Positions 34,975 through 44,256 of a DNA stretch of 64,000 nt are shown here, piece after piece. Origin of the DNA: Streptomyces thermolilacinus SPC6 (GTDB lineage: Bacteria; Actinomycetota; Actinomycetes; Streptomycetales; Streptomycetaceae); assembly GCF_000478605.2 (NCBI RefSeq), contig NZ_ASHX02000001.1, positions 806,001 to 870,000 on the forward strand, written 5' to 3'. The first letter of the stretch is position 1, and each line of letters opens with the position of its first letter. A model generated the notes under the pieces. It searched no databases. It worked only from the letters and a program-made list of their open reading frames with translations, and had not been told where the DNA came from. A program made the position numbers and the translations under genes.

Positions 34975-36927
34975 ATGCGGCCCGCCGGGCTTCCCTTCAG
35001 GACACGCCTCCACCCGCACGCCTCATATCGCGCTTTCCTGGAGCCTGCCTTGATTCGTGATTCCGTCGCCGTGGCCGCCGCCCAGGGGTTGAGTGGCATG
35101 CTGTCCCTGCGTCTGACGGAGCGGTTCGTGCACGAGCACGGGCACAGGCCCGGCCCTTCCGAGGTCCGTTCCTGGGAGCGGAGCCTTCCGGCGTTGATGA
35201 GCGTCCTGGTCGAGGCGGGCCTCCACGACGTCACGGTCCTGCTGGAGTACGGCCTGCCGCTGACGTCCAAGCGCGCGGACGCCGTTCTGGCCGGCGTGCA
35301 TCCTCGCACCGGCGAACCGTCGTACGTCGTGGTCGAGCTCAAGCAGTGGAGCCAGGCCGCGCCCGAGGACGGCGAGCCGCTGCTGTGCCGCGTCGACGCG
35401 TACACCCGTCCCGTACTGAACCCCATCGAGCAGGTCCGCGGTTACTGTGACTATCTGGCGTCGTTCAACGGGGCCCTGGCGGAGCACCCGCACCGCATCG
35501 CGGGAGCCGTCTATCTCAACAACGCGTCCGAATTCGGCGTCGCCGGCCTCGACGAGGTGGGACAGAGCGAGCGCGGCCGGCTCTTCACCGAGGAGCGGCG
35601 TGGCGCTTTCATCGCCTTCCTCCAGGAACGGCTCGCTGCGGCGAGCGGCGCGGTGGCGGCCGACGAACTTCTCGCTGGGAAGATCGCGCCTTCGAAGCAG
35701 CTGATGGCGGTGGCCGCCCAGGAGGTCCGGGAGCGCGAGCAGTTCGTTCTCCTCGACGAGCAGCGCGTGGCCTACGAGACGGTCATGCGTGCCGTGCGCA
35801 GGGCCGCACAAGCCGATCGCAAGGAGGTCGTCGTCGTCACCGGCGGCCCCGGGACCGGCAAGAGCGTCATCGCCCTGTCCCTGCTCGGTGGGCTGTACCG
35901 GCAGGGGCGTACCGCGATGCACGCAACGGGATCGCAGTCCTTCACCAAGACGATGCGCAAGGTGGCGGGGGCACGGAAGCGCGAGGTGCAGGAACTCTTC
36001 AAGTACTTCAACAGCTTCATCACCGCCGAGCGCAACGCGCTGGACGTCATCGTCTGCGACGAGGCCCACCGTCTTCGGAAGACCTCGGCGAACCGGTACA
36101 CACCCGCCGCGCAGCGCAGCGACAAGCCGCAGGTCGAAGAACTGATCGACGCCGCGCGGGTCCCGGTCTTCCTACTCGACGAACACCAGGTCGTACGGCC
36201 AGGCGAGATGGGCCGGGTCGAGGAGATCAGGGGCGCCGCCGCAGCGAAGGGGCTGCCGTGCACGGTGATCCCGCTGGACAGCCAGTTCCGGTGCGGGGGA
36301 AGCGACGCCTACCTGCGGTGGGTGCTGCGGCTGCTGGGCCTCGAAGAGGGCGGACCGGTCACCTGGGAGCCCGACGGGAAGATGGAACTCCTCGTGGCCG
36401 ACAGCCCACAGCAGATGGAAGAGTTCCTCGAGGCCAAGCGTGCGCTCGGCTACGGCGCTCGGATGTCCGCCGGCTTCTGCTGGAAATGGAGCAAGGAGAC
36501 ATCCCCGGGGAAGCCGCTCCCCGCCGACGTGGTGATCGGCGACTGGAAGCGCCCTTGGAACGTCTACGGGGACCGCGGAGTCGCCGGGGCACCTCCGTCC
36601 GCTCTCTGGGCCACCGACCCCGCGGGCTTCGGACAGGTCGGCTGCGTCTATACCGCCCAGGGCTTCGAGTACGAATGGAGCGGCGTGATCATGGGACCGG
36701 ACCTAGTGTGGCGGGAGGGCGGCTGGGTCACCGACCGGAACGCCTCCCAGGACCCGGCGTTCAAGCGGTCCACGCCGGACTCCGACGTGAGGCTGCTGAT
36801 CAGGAACACGTACAAGGTGCTCCTGACGCGCGGAATGATGGGCACGATCGTCTACTCCACGGACTCGGAGACCCGTGCGAAGCTGCACGAGTTGGCAGGA
36901 GATCCACGGCCCGCGCTCGTGGGCTGA
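34975..36927 (+). CDS. DUF2075 helicase with N-terminal PD-(D/E)XK-like nuclease domain
   Basis: Encodes 650 residues. The N-terminal third shows a restriction-nuclease-like core: Glu91, Asp102 in SKRADAVLAG, and Glu121-x-Lys123 in VVVELKQWS. The rest is a DUF2075 (schlafen/UvrD-like) ATPase: Walker A GGPGTGKS at 290-297, DEAH at 362-365, LDSQFRCGGSDAYLRW and a C-terminal VYTAQGFEYEWSGVI motif. Such proteins are proposed to act on nucleic acids and occur in defence contexts. It is intact, unlike the helicase relic next door. The ATG is 100 bp after the broken small ORF; start choice is uncertain and a later start near 35050 is possible. Confidence 0.85.
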   Translation: MRPAGLPFRTRLHPHASYRAFLEPALIRDSVAVAAAQGLSGMLSLRLTERFVHEHGHRPGPSEVRSWERSLPALMSVLVEAGLHDVTVLLEYGLPLTSKRADAVLAGVHPRTGEPSYVVVELKQWSQAAPEDGEPLLCRVDAYTRPVLNPIEQVRGYCDYLASFNGALAEHPHRIAGAVYLNNASEFGVAGLDEVGQSERGRLFTEERRGAFIAFLQERLAAASGAVAADELLAGKIAPSKQLMAVAAQEVREREQFVLLDEQRVAYETVMRAVRRAAQADRKEVVVVTGGPGTGKSVIALSLLGGLYRQGRTAMHATGSQSFTKTMRKVAGARKREVQELFKYFNSFITAERNALDVIVCDEAHRLRKTSANRYTPAAQRSDKPQVEELIDAARVPVFLLDEHQVVRPGEMGRVEEIRGAAAAKGLPCTVIPLDSQFRCGGSDAYLRWVLRLLGLEEGGPVTWEPDGKMELLVADSPQQMEEFLEAKRALGYGARMSAGFCWKWSKETSPGKPLPADVVIGDWKRPWNVYGDRGVAGAPPSALWATDPAGFGQVGCVYTAQGFEYEWSGVIMGPDLVWREGGWVTDRNASQDPAFKRSTPDSDVRLLIRNTYKVLLTRGMMGTIVYSTDSETRAKLHELAGDPRPALVG

Positions 36928-37193
36928 GCGCGCGTCCCGCGCAGCCCCCGCACCCCGCGAGGCCCCGTTCCGCTCTCTGCTGGGCGGGTTTTCGGCGGCA
37001 GATGCCGTCGTGCCGGGGGCTGCGGTCGCTCTTCGGCACGTGGCGGCTGTGTGCTGCGCGCGGGGCCGGTGAGGGCGAGCCCGGGTGAGTCTCGGCGGGA
37101 TCCGGCCTGCGGCGCTGTGGATTGCGGCGGCGTTGTCAGTGGGGTGCTGTTCACTAGGTTCGTCACTGAGAGTAGTCGAATCCAGGGGGAGTC

Positions 37194-37775
37194 GTGACGG
37201 ACCGTACGACGTTCGTGTCGTTGGAGGGCCTGCGGGCGCGGGGGTGGACCGACGGGATGGTGCGGGATCTGCTGGGGCAGCCGGATGTCCAGGGGCGCAG
37301 TCCGCGGCAGGCGGCCGGGGCGCTGGTGCGGCTCTACCTGCTGGCGCGGGTGGAGGCCGTGGAGCGGGCCCGGGAGTTCCAGGTGTGCGCGCGGGCCGGT
37401 GGGGCGGCGGGGCTGGCGGGGGCGCGGGTGGCGGCCGAGGGGAGGCGCCGGGCGGTGCTGGCCACGCTGCGCGCCGAGCCGATCCGGGTGCCGATCCTGC
37501 CGCCCGCGGAGCTGGAGCGCCGGGCGGTGCGGTACCGGCGGGAGGTCGGCGGGGCCGGGGCGGACGACGGGGGGATGGCCCGGTGGCAGGTGGGCTATCT
37601 GAGGAACGCGTTGCGGTCGTACGACCGGTTGCTGGACGGGCTGTTCGCCGCCTCCGGGCGGGCCGAGGCGGAGCGGCTGCTGCGGCACCGCGTGTACGCG
37701 GCGATCGCCCAGGCGTACCCGTGGCTCGCGGAGGAGTGCCGGCGGCGGATGGAAGGGGGCGGTGGCGGGCGATGA
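37194..37775 (+). CDS. Conserved hypothetical protein, helix-rich
   Basis: Encodes 193 residues from GTG 37194, with GGGGGAG close upstream. The sequence is almost entirely Arg/Ala/Glu-rich helix (VRLYLLARVEAVERAREFQV, YLRNALRSYDRLLDGLF, HRVYAAIAQAYPWLAEECRR), with no membrane segment and no motif that I recognise. The N-terminal MVRDLLGQPDVQGRSPRQAA could be a small DNA- or RNA-binding helical bundle, but this is a guess. It precedes the next gene by 30 bp on the same strand. Confidence 0.7.
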   Translation: MTDRTTFVSLEGLRARGWTDGMVRDLLGQPDVQGRSPRQAAGALVRLYLLARVEAVERAREFQVCARAGGAAGLAGARVAAEGRRRAVLATLRAEPIRVPILPPAELERRAVRYRREVGGAGADDGGMARWQVGYLRNALRSYDRLLDGLFAASGRAEAERLLRHRVYAAIAQAYPWLAEECRRRMEGGGGGR

Positions 37776-37805
37776 GTTTCGGGGCCTCGGACAGTCCGGA
37801 GGTGT

Positions 37806-38429
37806 ATGGAGACATCCGCGAAGAAGGTCGATCTCGCGCCCGCGGCCCGCCGGGTCGCCGGGCTGCTGGACCGGATCGACGACCGGCAGCTCGCGCTGCC
37901 CACCCCCTGCCCCGACTACACCGTGCGGGAGCTGCTCGCCCACGTCGGCGGGCTCGCCCTCGCCTTCCGCGACGCGGCGCGCAAGGCGTTCGGACCGACC
38001 ACGGACACCGACCCCGGCGACGCGCGGCCCGTCCTGGAGGAGGGGTGGCGGGCCGCGTACCCCCGGCGGCTGGAGGAGCTGGCCGAGGCGTGGCGGGAGC
38101 CGGACGCGTGGGAGGGCATGACCCGCGCGGGCGGTGTCGATCTGCCGGGTGCCGTGGCCGGGCTGGTCGCGTTCGACGAGCTGCTCGTGCACGGCTGGGA
38201 CCTCGCGCGGGCGACCGGTCTGCCATACGCGCCGGGTGAGGAGGAACTGCTGGTGGCGTACGAGTTCCTGGAGCCGGACGCGTCCGAGCGGGTCGCCGGG
38301 GAGGGGCCGTTCGGTCCGCCCGTGCCCGTACCGGACGACGCCCCGCTGCTGGACCGGGTGATCGCGCTCAGCGGCCGACGCCCGGACTGGACACAGGCGG
38401 GCTCCGGAAGCGGGGCGAGTAGGGGGTAG
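37806..38429 (+). CDS. TIGR03086 / DinB-like metal-binding protein
   Basis: Encodes 207 residues of the mycothiol-dependent maleylpyruvate isomerase / TIGR03086 family: LPTPCPDYTVRELLAHVGG near the N-terminus and AFDELLVHGWDLARATG in the middle, supplying the His, Glu and His of the metal site. Such proteins are four-helix bundles, many using mycothiol as co-substrate; the substrate is unknown here. The family is abundant in actinobacteria and context gives no further hint. Confidence 0.85.
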   Translation: METSAKKVDLAPAARRVAGLLDRIDDRQLALPTPCPDYTVRELLAHVGGLALAFRDAARKAFGPTTDTDPGDARPVLEEGWRAAYPRRLEELAEAWREPDAWEGMTRAGGVDLPGAVAGLVAFDELLVHGWDLARATGLPYAPGEEELLVAYEFLEPDASERVAGEGPFGPPVPVPDDAPLLDRVIALSGRRPDWTQAGSGSGASRG

Positions 38430-38837
38430 CAGCGCGCCCGACCCACGCCGACGCCGGCCTGTCGGCTCGGCCGGTGGCCCATTGCGGCTCGGCGGATGGG
38501 CGGTTGCGGCTGGCCGGTCGCCGGTTGCGGTCGGCCCGTCGCGGGTCGGCCGGTGGGGGCGCGGGTCGGCCGGTCGCCGGTGGCGGGTCGGCCGGTCGCC
38601 GGCTGCGGGTCGCGGGTTGGCCCTCACGGATCGGCCCGTCGCGGGTCGGCCGGGCGCCTATGGCAGGTCCGCCCGTCGCGGGACGGCCGGTGGAGGGCGC
38701 GGGTCGGCCGGTCGCCGGTTGCGGGTCAGCCTGTGGCCGGGCGCGGGTTGACGGTGGATGCCGTTTCCCAAGCCGAGGCCGTCCAGGTCGTGCACCCCTG
38801 ACGGGGACTGGACGGCCGGGCGTGGGAGGGTGGGGGG
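38430..38837. repeat. Non-coding tract of imperfect GC-rich repeats
   Basis: From about 38470 to 38760 the words GGTCGGCCGGTCGCCGGT and GCGGGTCGGCC recur many times with varying spacing (for example near 38545, 38568, 38588 and 38700). It forms a degenerate repeat tract between two plus-strand genes. Open frames here are repeat artefacts. No gene, attachment site or CRISPR-like regularity is seen. Confidence 0.6.
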
Positions 38838-39428
38838 ATGGGGCAGGCGCGTGTGCGGGCGAGTGTGTACGTCTCCGTCGATGTCGAGGCCGATGGGCCC
38901 ATCCCGGGGCCGTACTCGATGCTGAGCTTCGGTGCGGCCGTCGCCGGGCGGCAGGATGCCGACGGGTATGTGGCGGCGGCCCCGGAGGCGGTGACGTTCT
39001 ACCGGGAGCTGCGGCCCATCAGCGCGGAGTTCGTGCCGGAGGCGCTCGCGGTGAGCGGGCTGGACCGGGAGCGGCTGCTCGCCGAGGGCGCACAACCGGA
39101 GGCGGCGCTGCGGGAGTTCACCGCCTGGGTGCGGGAGGTGAGCCGGGGCGGCCAGCCGGTGATGTGCGGCTACCCGGCGGCGTACGACTGGACGTTCCTG
39201 TACTGGTATCTGATGCGGTTCACCGGGGAGAGCCCGTTCGGGCACTCGGGGTGCCTGGACATGAAGACGCTGTACGCGACGAAGGCGCGGCTGCCGCTGC
39301 GGGCGGTCGCCAAGCGGACCATGCCCGCCGGGCTGCTGTCGCGCAGGCCGCACACGCACCACGCGCTGGACGACGCGATCGAGCAGGCGGAGCTGTTCAA
39401 CAACCTGATGGCCTGGCCCGGGGTGTGA
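38838..39428 (+). CDS. DEDDh-type 3'-5' exonuclease
   Basis: Encodes 196 residues. The RNase H-like exonuclease motifs are YVSVDVEADGPIPGPYSM (Exo I, Asp and Glu), MCGYPAAYDWTFLYWYLM (Exo II, Asp) and HTHHALDDAIEQAELF (Exo III, His and Asp). It is a stand-alone DnaQ-like fold without extra domains, so it may act in RNA turnover or DNA repair. It has no operon partner. Confidence 0.87.
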   Translation: MGQARVRASVYVSVDVEADGPIPGPYSMLSFGAAVAGRQDADGYVAAAPEAVTFYRELRPISAEFVPEALAVSGLDRERLLAEGAQPEAALREFTAWVREVSRGGQPVMCGYPAAYDWTFLYWYLMRFTGESPFGHSGCLDMKTLYATKARLPLRAVAKRTMPAGLLSRRPHTHHALDDAIEQAELFNNLMAWPGV

Positions 39429-39473
39429 CGGCGCGCCCCGGGCCGGGCACATCGGCTGCGTGGGTGGGTGTTG

Positions 39474-41060
39474 TCAGTGGACGGGGGCGGGCTTCGACGC
39501 GCGGGTCTCGCTGATCTCGTCGCCCGGCTCCATGGGCGCCGTGACGTCGTCGGACTCGCGGCGGGCGGCCGCTCCCATGTGGTTGAAGACCAGGTTGAGG
39601 AGGACGGCGGCGACACAGCCGGTGGAGATGCCCGAGTCCAGGATGATCTTCGCGGTCTCCGGGAAGGCGTGGTAGAACTCCGGCGCGGTGATCGGGATGA
39701 TCCCGACGGCGAGGGACACGGCGACGATGAGGACGTTGTTGTCCTTCTCCAGGCCCGCCCGGACCAGGGTCTGGATGCCGCTCGCGGCGACCGACCCGAA
39801 CAGGACGACACCGGCGCCGCCGAGGACCGGGCGCGGTACGACCGCGATGAGCGAAGCCGCCATGGGGCACAGGCCCATCAGGACCAGGAAGCCGCCGCCC
39901 GTGGCGACGACGAAGCGGCTGCGGATGCGGGTCATCGCGACGAGGCCGATGTTCTGGGCGAAGGCGCTGCACATGAAGCCGTTGAACAGGGGGCTGATCG
40001 CCGAGCCGAGCGTGTCGGCGCGCAGGCCGCCCGCGATGGTCCGCTCGTCGGCGGGCTTGTCCACGATCTCGCCCAGCGCCAGCATGTCGGCGGTGGACTC
40101 GGTCATCGACACGAGCATCACCACGCACATGGAGATGATCGCGGCGAGGGCGAACTGCGGGGCGCCGAAGTGGAACGGCGTGGGGAAGCCGATCAGATCG
40201 GCCTCGGCGACCGGGCTGAAGTCGGTGACGCCGAACGGTATGGCGATGAGCGTGCCGAGCACGAGGCCGATGAGGACCGCGATCTGCTTCACGAACCCGC
40301 GGGTGAAGCGGCGCAGCAGCAGCACCACGACCAGGGTCACGGCGGCGAGGGTCAGATAGGTGGTGGAGCCGTAGTCGTCGGCGGCGGGGTTCGGGCCCTG
40401 CGCCCAGCCGAAGGCGACGGGCAGCAGCGAGACGCCGATCAGGGTGATGACCGTGCCGGTGACGACGGGCGGGAAGAAGCGGACGAGCTTGCTGAACCAG
40501 GGCGCCGCCAGGAAACCGAGGGCGCCGGCCACGATAATCGCGCCGAAGATGACGGGCAGGGCGTCGGCCTTGTTCTCCGTCGTGTCCACGATGGCGAGCA
40601 TGGGGGCCACACCGGCGAAGGTGACGCCGTTGACGAACGGGAGCCGCGCGCCGATCTTCCAGACGCCGAGGGTCTGGAGGAAGGTGGCGAGACCGGCGGT
40701 GAAGAGGCTCGCGCCGGTGAGGAACGTCAGCTCGGTGGCGGAGAGGCCGACGGCCGCGCCGACGATCAGCGGCGGGGCGACCACGCCCGCGTACATGGCG
40801 GCCACGTGCTGGAGGCCGCTGGTGAGCATCCGTACGGGCGGGAGCGTCTCGTCGACCGGGTGCTTCCCCGTGGGGCGCTTCCCGGGCGGGCCGTCCGCGG
40901 TGGGGTTCTCCGCGGTGTTGTCCGCGGGGGTGTTGTCCGCGGTGGGGTTCTCCGCGGGGTCCTTGTCGGTGGGGTGCTTCCCCCCCGGTGGGGCGGTGGG
41001 GGTCTCGGGGGCGGGGTTCTGGTTGCCTGCATCGTTGTGGGACCTGGGCGTGGCGGCCAC
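39474..41060 (-). CDS. NCS2-family nucleobase (urate/xanthine-type) permease
   Basis: Encodes 528 residues. The core of about 450 residues has 12-14 membrane segments with NCS2 hallmarks: LQHVAAMYAGVVAPPLIVG in TM1, PFVNGVTFAGVAPM in TM3, SMTESTADMLALGEI in TM8 (substrate-binding Glu), and FAQNIGLVAMTRIRSRFVV, the family signature QNxGxxxxTxxxSR region. A disordered N-terminal tail of about 70 residues contains repeated AENPTAD units. Placed next to the deaminase and uricase genes, it probably imports urate, xanthine or a related purine with protons. Confidence 0.92.
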   Translation of the reverse strand: MAATPRSHNDAGNQNPAPETPTAPPGGKHPTDKDPAENPTADNTPADNTAENPTADGPPGKRPTGKHPVDETLPPVRMLTSGLQHVAAMYAGVVAPPLIVGAAVGLSATELTFLTGASLFTAGLATFLQTLGVWKIGARLPFVNGVTFAGVAPMLAIVDTTENKADALPVIFGAIIVAGALGFLAAPWFSKLVRFFPPVVTGTVITLIGVSLLPVAFGWAQGPNPAADDYGSTTYLTLAAVTLVVVLLLRRFTRGFVKQIAVLIGLVLGTLIAIPFGVTDFSPVAEADLIGFPTPFHFGAPQFALAAIISMCVVMLVSMTESTADMLALGEIVDKPADERTIAGGLRADTLGSAISPLFNGFMCSAFAQNIGLVAMTRIRSRFVVATGGGFLVLMGLCPMAASLIAVVPRPVLGGAGVVLFGSVAASGIQTLVRAGLEKDNNVLIVAVSLAVGIIPITAPEFYHAFPETAKIILDSGISTGCVAAVLLNLVFNHMGAAARRESDDVTAPMEPGDEISETRASKPAPVH

Positions 41061-41275
41061 GGCGGTTCCTCCGGTCGGTTAACGCGTCGGCGGTGTGACA
41101 CGGGTTTCAGGGAGGTGCTGCTGGTGATCCGGGAGGTCGGAGGGGGCGGGGGGTACGGAGGGGGCGAGGGGCGGTACATGCGCGTGCGGGCGACCAGTGC
41201 CGTTCCGGGGGGTGCGCACCTCGCGGTACGGCACCCCCCGGTCCGGCTGCGCGGGCCCCGCTGGGGTCCGCGGTA

Positions 41276-41303
41276 CCGGTCGAGGGCCGTCCCCCTCGAC
41301 CGG
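41276..41303 (-). terminator. Terminator of the deaminase gene
   Basis: Perfect 11-bp stem CCGGTCGAGGG (41276-41286) and CCCTCGACCGG (41293-41303), 6-nt loop, 22 bp past the stop. A second 11-bp stem (41205-41215 with 41231-41241) follows further downstream. Together with sequence lacking any gene they fill the gap before the permease gene. Confidence 0.7.
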
Positions 41304-41325
41304 ACTTCGTGGATCGCGCCCGGGC

Positions 41326-42711
41326 TCAGCCCTGGGCGGTGATACGGGCGAGGCGCTGGGCCTCGTCCCTGGTGGAGCGCGCGATGGCGTCCTCGTCGGC
41401 GGTCAGCAGCCGGTTGTCCTCGACGATCCGCCGGCCGTTGACGAACGACGCGGTGACCGGGGCCGCCGCGCCGAAGACCAGTGCGGTGACGGGGTCGGCG
41501 ATGGAGGCGTGGGCGAGGGTGTCCAGCTTCCACAGCACGAGGTCGGCGAGCTTGCCGGGTTCCAGCGAGCCGATCTGGTCGGCGCGGCCGAGGACCTGAG
41601 CGCCGCCGTACGTGCCGAGGCGCAGCGCCTGGCGGGCGTTCAGGGCGGCCTCGCGGTGGGCGCCGAGCCGGTTGATGAGGAGGGCGTTGCGCAGTTCGGT
41701 GTGGAGCTCGCCGGACTCGTTGGACGCGGTGCCGTCCACGCCGAGGCCGACGGGGACTCCGGCGGCCAGCATGTCGGGGACGCGGGCGATGCCGGCGGCG
41801 AGGCGGGCGTTGGACGAGGGGCAGTGGGCCACGCCCGTCCTCGTACGGGCGAACGCCTCGATGTCGGAGTCGTTCATGTGGACGCAGTGCGCCATCCACA
41901 CGTCGTGGCCGAGCCAGCCGGTCGATTCGAAGTAGTCGGTGGGGCCCATGCCGAACAGCTCGTGGCAGAACTTCTCCTCCTCGACGGTCTCCGAGCCGTG
42001 GGTGTGCATGCGCACCCCGAGCCGGCGGGCGAGTTCGGCGCCCTGCCTGAGCAGTTCGGTGGAGACGGAGAAGGGCGAGCAGGGGGCGACGGCGACCTGG
42101 GTCATCGCGTCGAAGGAGGCGTCGTGGTGCTTCTTGACGGTCTCCTCGGTGGCGGCGAGGGCGCCGTCGAGGGTCTCGACCGCGAAGTCCGGGGGCAGGC
42201 CGCCGTCCTTGACGCTGCGGTCCATGGAGCCGCGGGCGAGGGTGAAGCGGACCCCCATGTCGGCGGCGGCCTTGATGATCGCGCCGGACAGGTCTCCCGA
42301 GCCGTGCGGGAAGACGTAGTGGTGGTCCATGGCGGTGGTGACGCCGCCGCGGGCCATCATCGCCAGGGAGCCCTGGGCTGCCGCGTGCACCATCTGCTCG
42401 TCGATGCGCGCCCAGGTGGGGTAGAGGGCGACGAGCCAGTCGAAGAGGTTGTGGTCGGTGGCCAGGCCCCGGGTGATCCACTGGTAGAAGTGGTGGTGGG
42501 TGTTGACCAGGCCCGGCGTGACCAGGTGGCCGGTGCCGTCGATGCGGCGGACCACGTCCGTCAGGCCCTCGGGGGCCCGGCCCGCGCCGACCGACTCGAT
42601 CCGGTTGTCCGCGATGACGACGTGGCCCGAGGCGTACTCGGTGTCCTGGGCGTCGATCGTCGCGATCGCGCAGTTCTCGATCACGGTGCGCTGGGCTGCC
42701 GAAGGTGCCAT
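41326..42711 (-). CDS. 8-oxoguanine deaminase-like amidohydrolase
   Basis: Encodes 461 residues of the subtype III amidohydrolases (TrzN/guanine-deaminase-like): metal ligands in LVNTHHHFYQWITRGL, HTHGSETVEEEKFC (His and catalytic Glu), WMAHCVHMND and GLGVDGTASNES (Asp). The combination of HHHFYQ and DGTASNES is typical of proteins annotated as 8-oxoguanine deaminase, giving a hydroxylated purine and ammonia; guanine or an s-triazine-like substrate cannot be excluded. It lies between the permease and uricase genes on the same strand, so it probably feeds hydroxypurines into urate degradation. Confidence 0.87.
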   Translation of the reverse strand: MAPSAAQRTVIENCAIATIDAQDTEYASGHVVIADNRIESVGAGRAPEGLTDVVRRIDGTGHLVTPGLVNTHHHFYQWITRGLATDHNLFDWLVALYPTWARIDEQMVHAAAQGSLAMMARGGVTTAMDHHYVFPHGSGDLSGAIIKAAADMGVRFTLARGSMDRSVKDGGLPPDFAVETLDGALAATEETVKKHHDASFDAMTQVAVAPCSPFSVSTELLRQGAELARRLGVRMHTHGSETVEEEKFCHELFGMGPTDYFESTGWLGHDVWMAHCVHMNDSDIEAFARTRTGVAHCPSSNARLAAGIARVPDMLAAGVPVGLGVDGTASNESGELHTELRNALLINRLGAHREAALNARQALRLGTYGGAQVLGRADQIGSLEPGKLADLVLWKLDTLAHASIADPVTALVFGAAAPVTASFVNGRRIVEDNRLLTADEDAIARSTRDEAQRLARITAQG

Positions 42712-42827
42712 GGTGCGTCCTTCTGGTTTCGGGTGGCGAGGGTGGGCACGGCAGGACCCTAGGAGGATTTGAGTGCCGCGGCATGACTGCCGAGGGTGCC
42801 GAGAGGGTGAAGTCGGTGGGGCCGGTA

Positions 42828-42870
42828 CCGGCTGTCCGCCCCGACCCGCCGAGGCGGGGCGGACGGCCGG
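42828..42870 (-). terminator. Terminator of the uricase operon
   Basis: A long stem centred on GTCCGCCCCG (42834-42843) and CGGGGCGGAC (42855-42864), extended outward by about 6 pairs with one G-T mismatch. It begins 66 bp past the urate oxidase stop. Confidence 0.65.
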
Positions 42871-42935
42871 TCCGGGTCAGGTGCCGGACACCGGGTCACG
42901 TCAGGGCCGGGGCCGCGGGACGTGACCCGCCGGCG

Positions 42936-43859
42936 TCAGAGGTTGGTCAGGTCGACCGGGATGCGGGGCTCCACGCCGTCCCGCAGGACGGTGGCCTCGA
43001 TGAGGCCGTACGGGCGGTCCGCCGCGAAGTAGACCTCGTTGTCGTTCTTGAGGCCGAACGGCTCCAGGTCCACCAGGAAGTGGTGCTTGTTGGGAAGGCT
43101 GAAGCGGACCTCGTCTATCTCCGAGCGGTTGTTGATGATCCGCGCGCCCATCTGGTACAGCGTCTGCTGGAGCGAGAGCGAGTACGTCTCGGCGAAGGCC
43201 TGGAGCATGTGCTTGCGCACCTGCTCGTAGGACTTCTCCCAGTGGGGCATGCGCTGCTCGTCGTCGGTCCAGTTGAACCGCCAGCGGGCGGACACCTGGG
43301 TGGCGAGGATGCGGTCGTACGCCTCCTGGAGGGTGGTGTACTTGTCCTTGACGTAGCCCCAGAACTCCGAGTTGGTGGAGTTCATGACGACGAGGTCCTT
43401 GAGGCCGGAGATGACCTGCCAGCTCTCGCCGTCGTAGGTGATCTCGGTGAGGCGGGTCTCCTGGCCCTTGCGGACGAAGGAGTGCTTGACCTCGTCGGCG
43501 CCGATGAACTTGGAGTTGGCGTCGGACGTGGCGATGCGCTCCCAGGCGTACTCCTCGATCCGGATGCGGGCCCGGTGGATGGGCTCCTGACTGGTGACGA
43601 AGTGGCGCGCGAGGTGGATGCCGAACTGCTCGGCGGACTCGATGCCGTGCTCCTTGGCGAACGCGTACACCGTGTTCTTGGTGGTGTCGGTCGGGAGCAC
43701 GTTGGCGTTGGAGCCGGAGTAGTGGACGTCCTCCATGTCGCCGGAGAGGGCGACGGAGACGTTCAGGTCCTTGATGTGGTGGGTCGCGCCGTCCCGCGTG
43801 ATCTTTACGACGCGGTTCTCTGCTTTCCCGTACTGGTTCTGGCCGAGAATCGTGGGCAT
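42936..43859 (-). CDS. Urate oxidase (cofactor-free uricase)
   Basis: Encodes 307 residues, normal length. It oxidises urate with O2 to 5-hydroxyisourate and H2O2. The two T-fold modules show the family sites GQNQYGKAENRVVKI (catalytic Lys near residue 11), TDTTKNTVYAFAKE (Thr57-equivalent region), FVRKGQETRL, VMNSTNSEFWGY, WRFNW and NNRSEIDEVRFSLPNKHHFL (signature with catalytic His). It lies 7 bp after the HIU hydrolase gene and forms the last gene of the uraD-hiu-uricase operon. The promoter is upstream of uraD. Confidence 0.97.
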   Translation of the reverse strand: MPTILGQNQYGKAENRVVKITRDGATHHIKDLNVSVALSGDMEDVHYSGSNANVLPTDTTKNTVYAFAKEHGIESAEQFGIHLARHFVTSQEPIHRARIRIEEYAWERIATSDANSKFIGADEVKHSFVRKGQETRLTEITYDGESWQVISGLKDLVVMNSTNSEFWGYVKDKYTTLQEAYDRILATQVSARWRFNWTDDEQRMPHWEKSYEQVRKHMLQAFAETYSLSLQQTLYQMGARIINNRSEIDEVRFSLPNKHHFLVDLEPFGLKNDNEVYFAADRPYGLIEATVLRDGVEPRIPVDLTNL

Positions 43860-43866
43860 GTGGCTG

Positions 43867-44256
43867 CTAGCTCCCTCGGTAAACGGAGTAGCCGAACGGG
43901 TTGAGCAGCAGCGGAACGTGGTAATGCTCGCCCGGTACGACGGCGAAGGTGATCGCCACCTCGGGGAAGAACACGCCGCTGTCCCGTGTCGCGGGGGCGT
44001 CCTGCTGTGCCTCGGCTTGCTTGCTGGCGAAGTACGCCTCGGTCTCGAAGTCGAGGCGCACGTGGGTCGTCCCTTCCGGCAGCGCCGGGAGGTCCTTGCA
44101 CCGCCCGTCCGCGTCGGTCGCGGAGCCGCCGAGCGCCACCCACTCCGCGGCGCGGCCGGCGCGGGCCGCGAGGGAGACGGCGACGCCCTCGGCGGGGCGG
44201 CCGGCGCTGGTGTCCAGGATGTGCGTGGACACCGATGCGGTCGTGTCGGTACTCAT
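43867..44256 (-). CDS. 5-hydroxyisourate hydrolase (transthyretin-like)
   Basis: Encodes 129 residues. It hydrolyses 5-hydroxyisourate to OHCU. Diagnostic features are the N-terminal STHILDTSAGRPAEGV with active-site His, the Arg in HVRLDFETEAYF, HYHVPLLLNPFGYSVY and the C-terminal tetrapeptide YRGS that separates hydrolases from transthyretin. There is no signal peptide, so it acts in the cytosol. ATG 44256 overlaps the uraD stop. Confidence 0.96.
   Translation of the reverse strand: MSTDTTASVSTHILDTSAGRPAEGVAVSLAARAGRAAEWVALGGSATDADGRCKDLPALPEGTTHVRLDFETEAYFASKQAEAQQDAPATRDSGVFFPEVAITFAVVPGEHYHVPLLLNPFGYSVYRGS

Noticed and set aside
38470..38760. CRISPR array
   Set aside because: Repeats are imperfect, unevenly spaced and lack unique spacers of constant length, and no cas gene is present.
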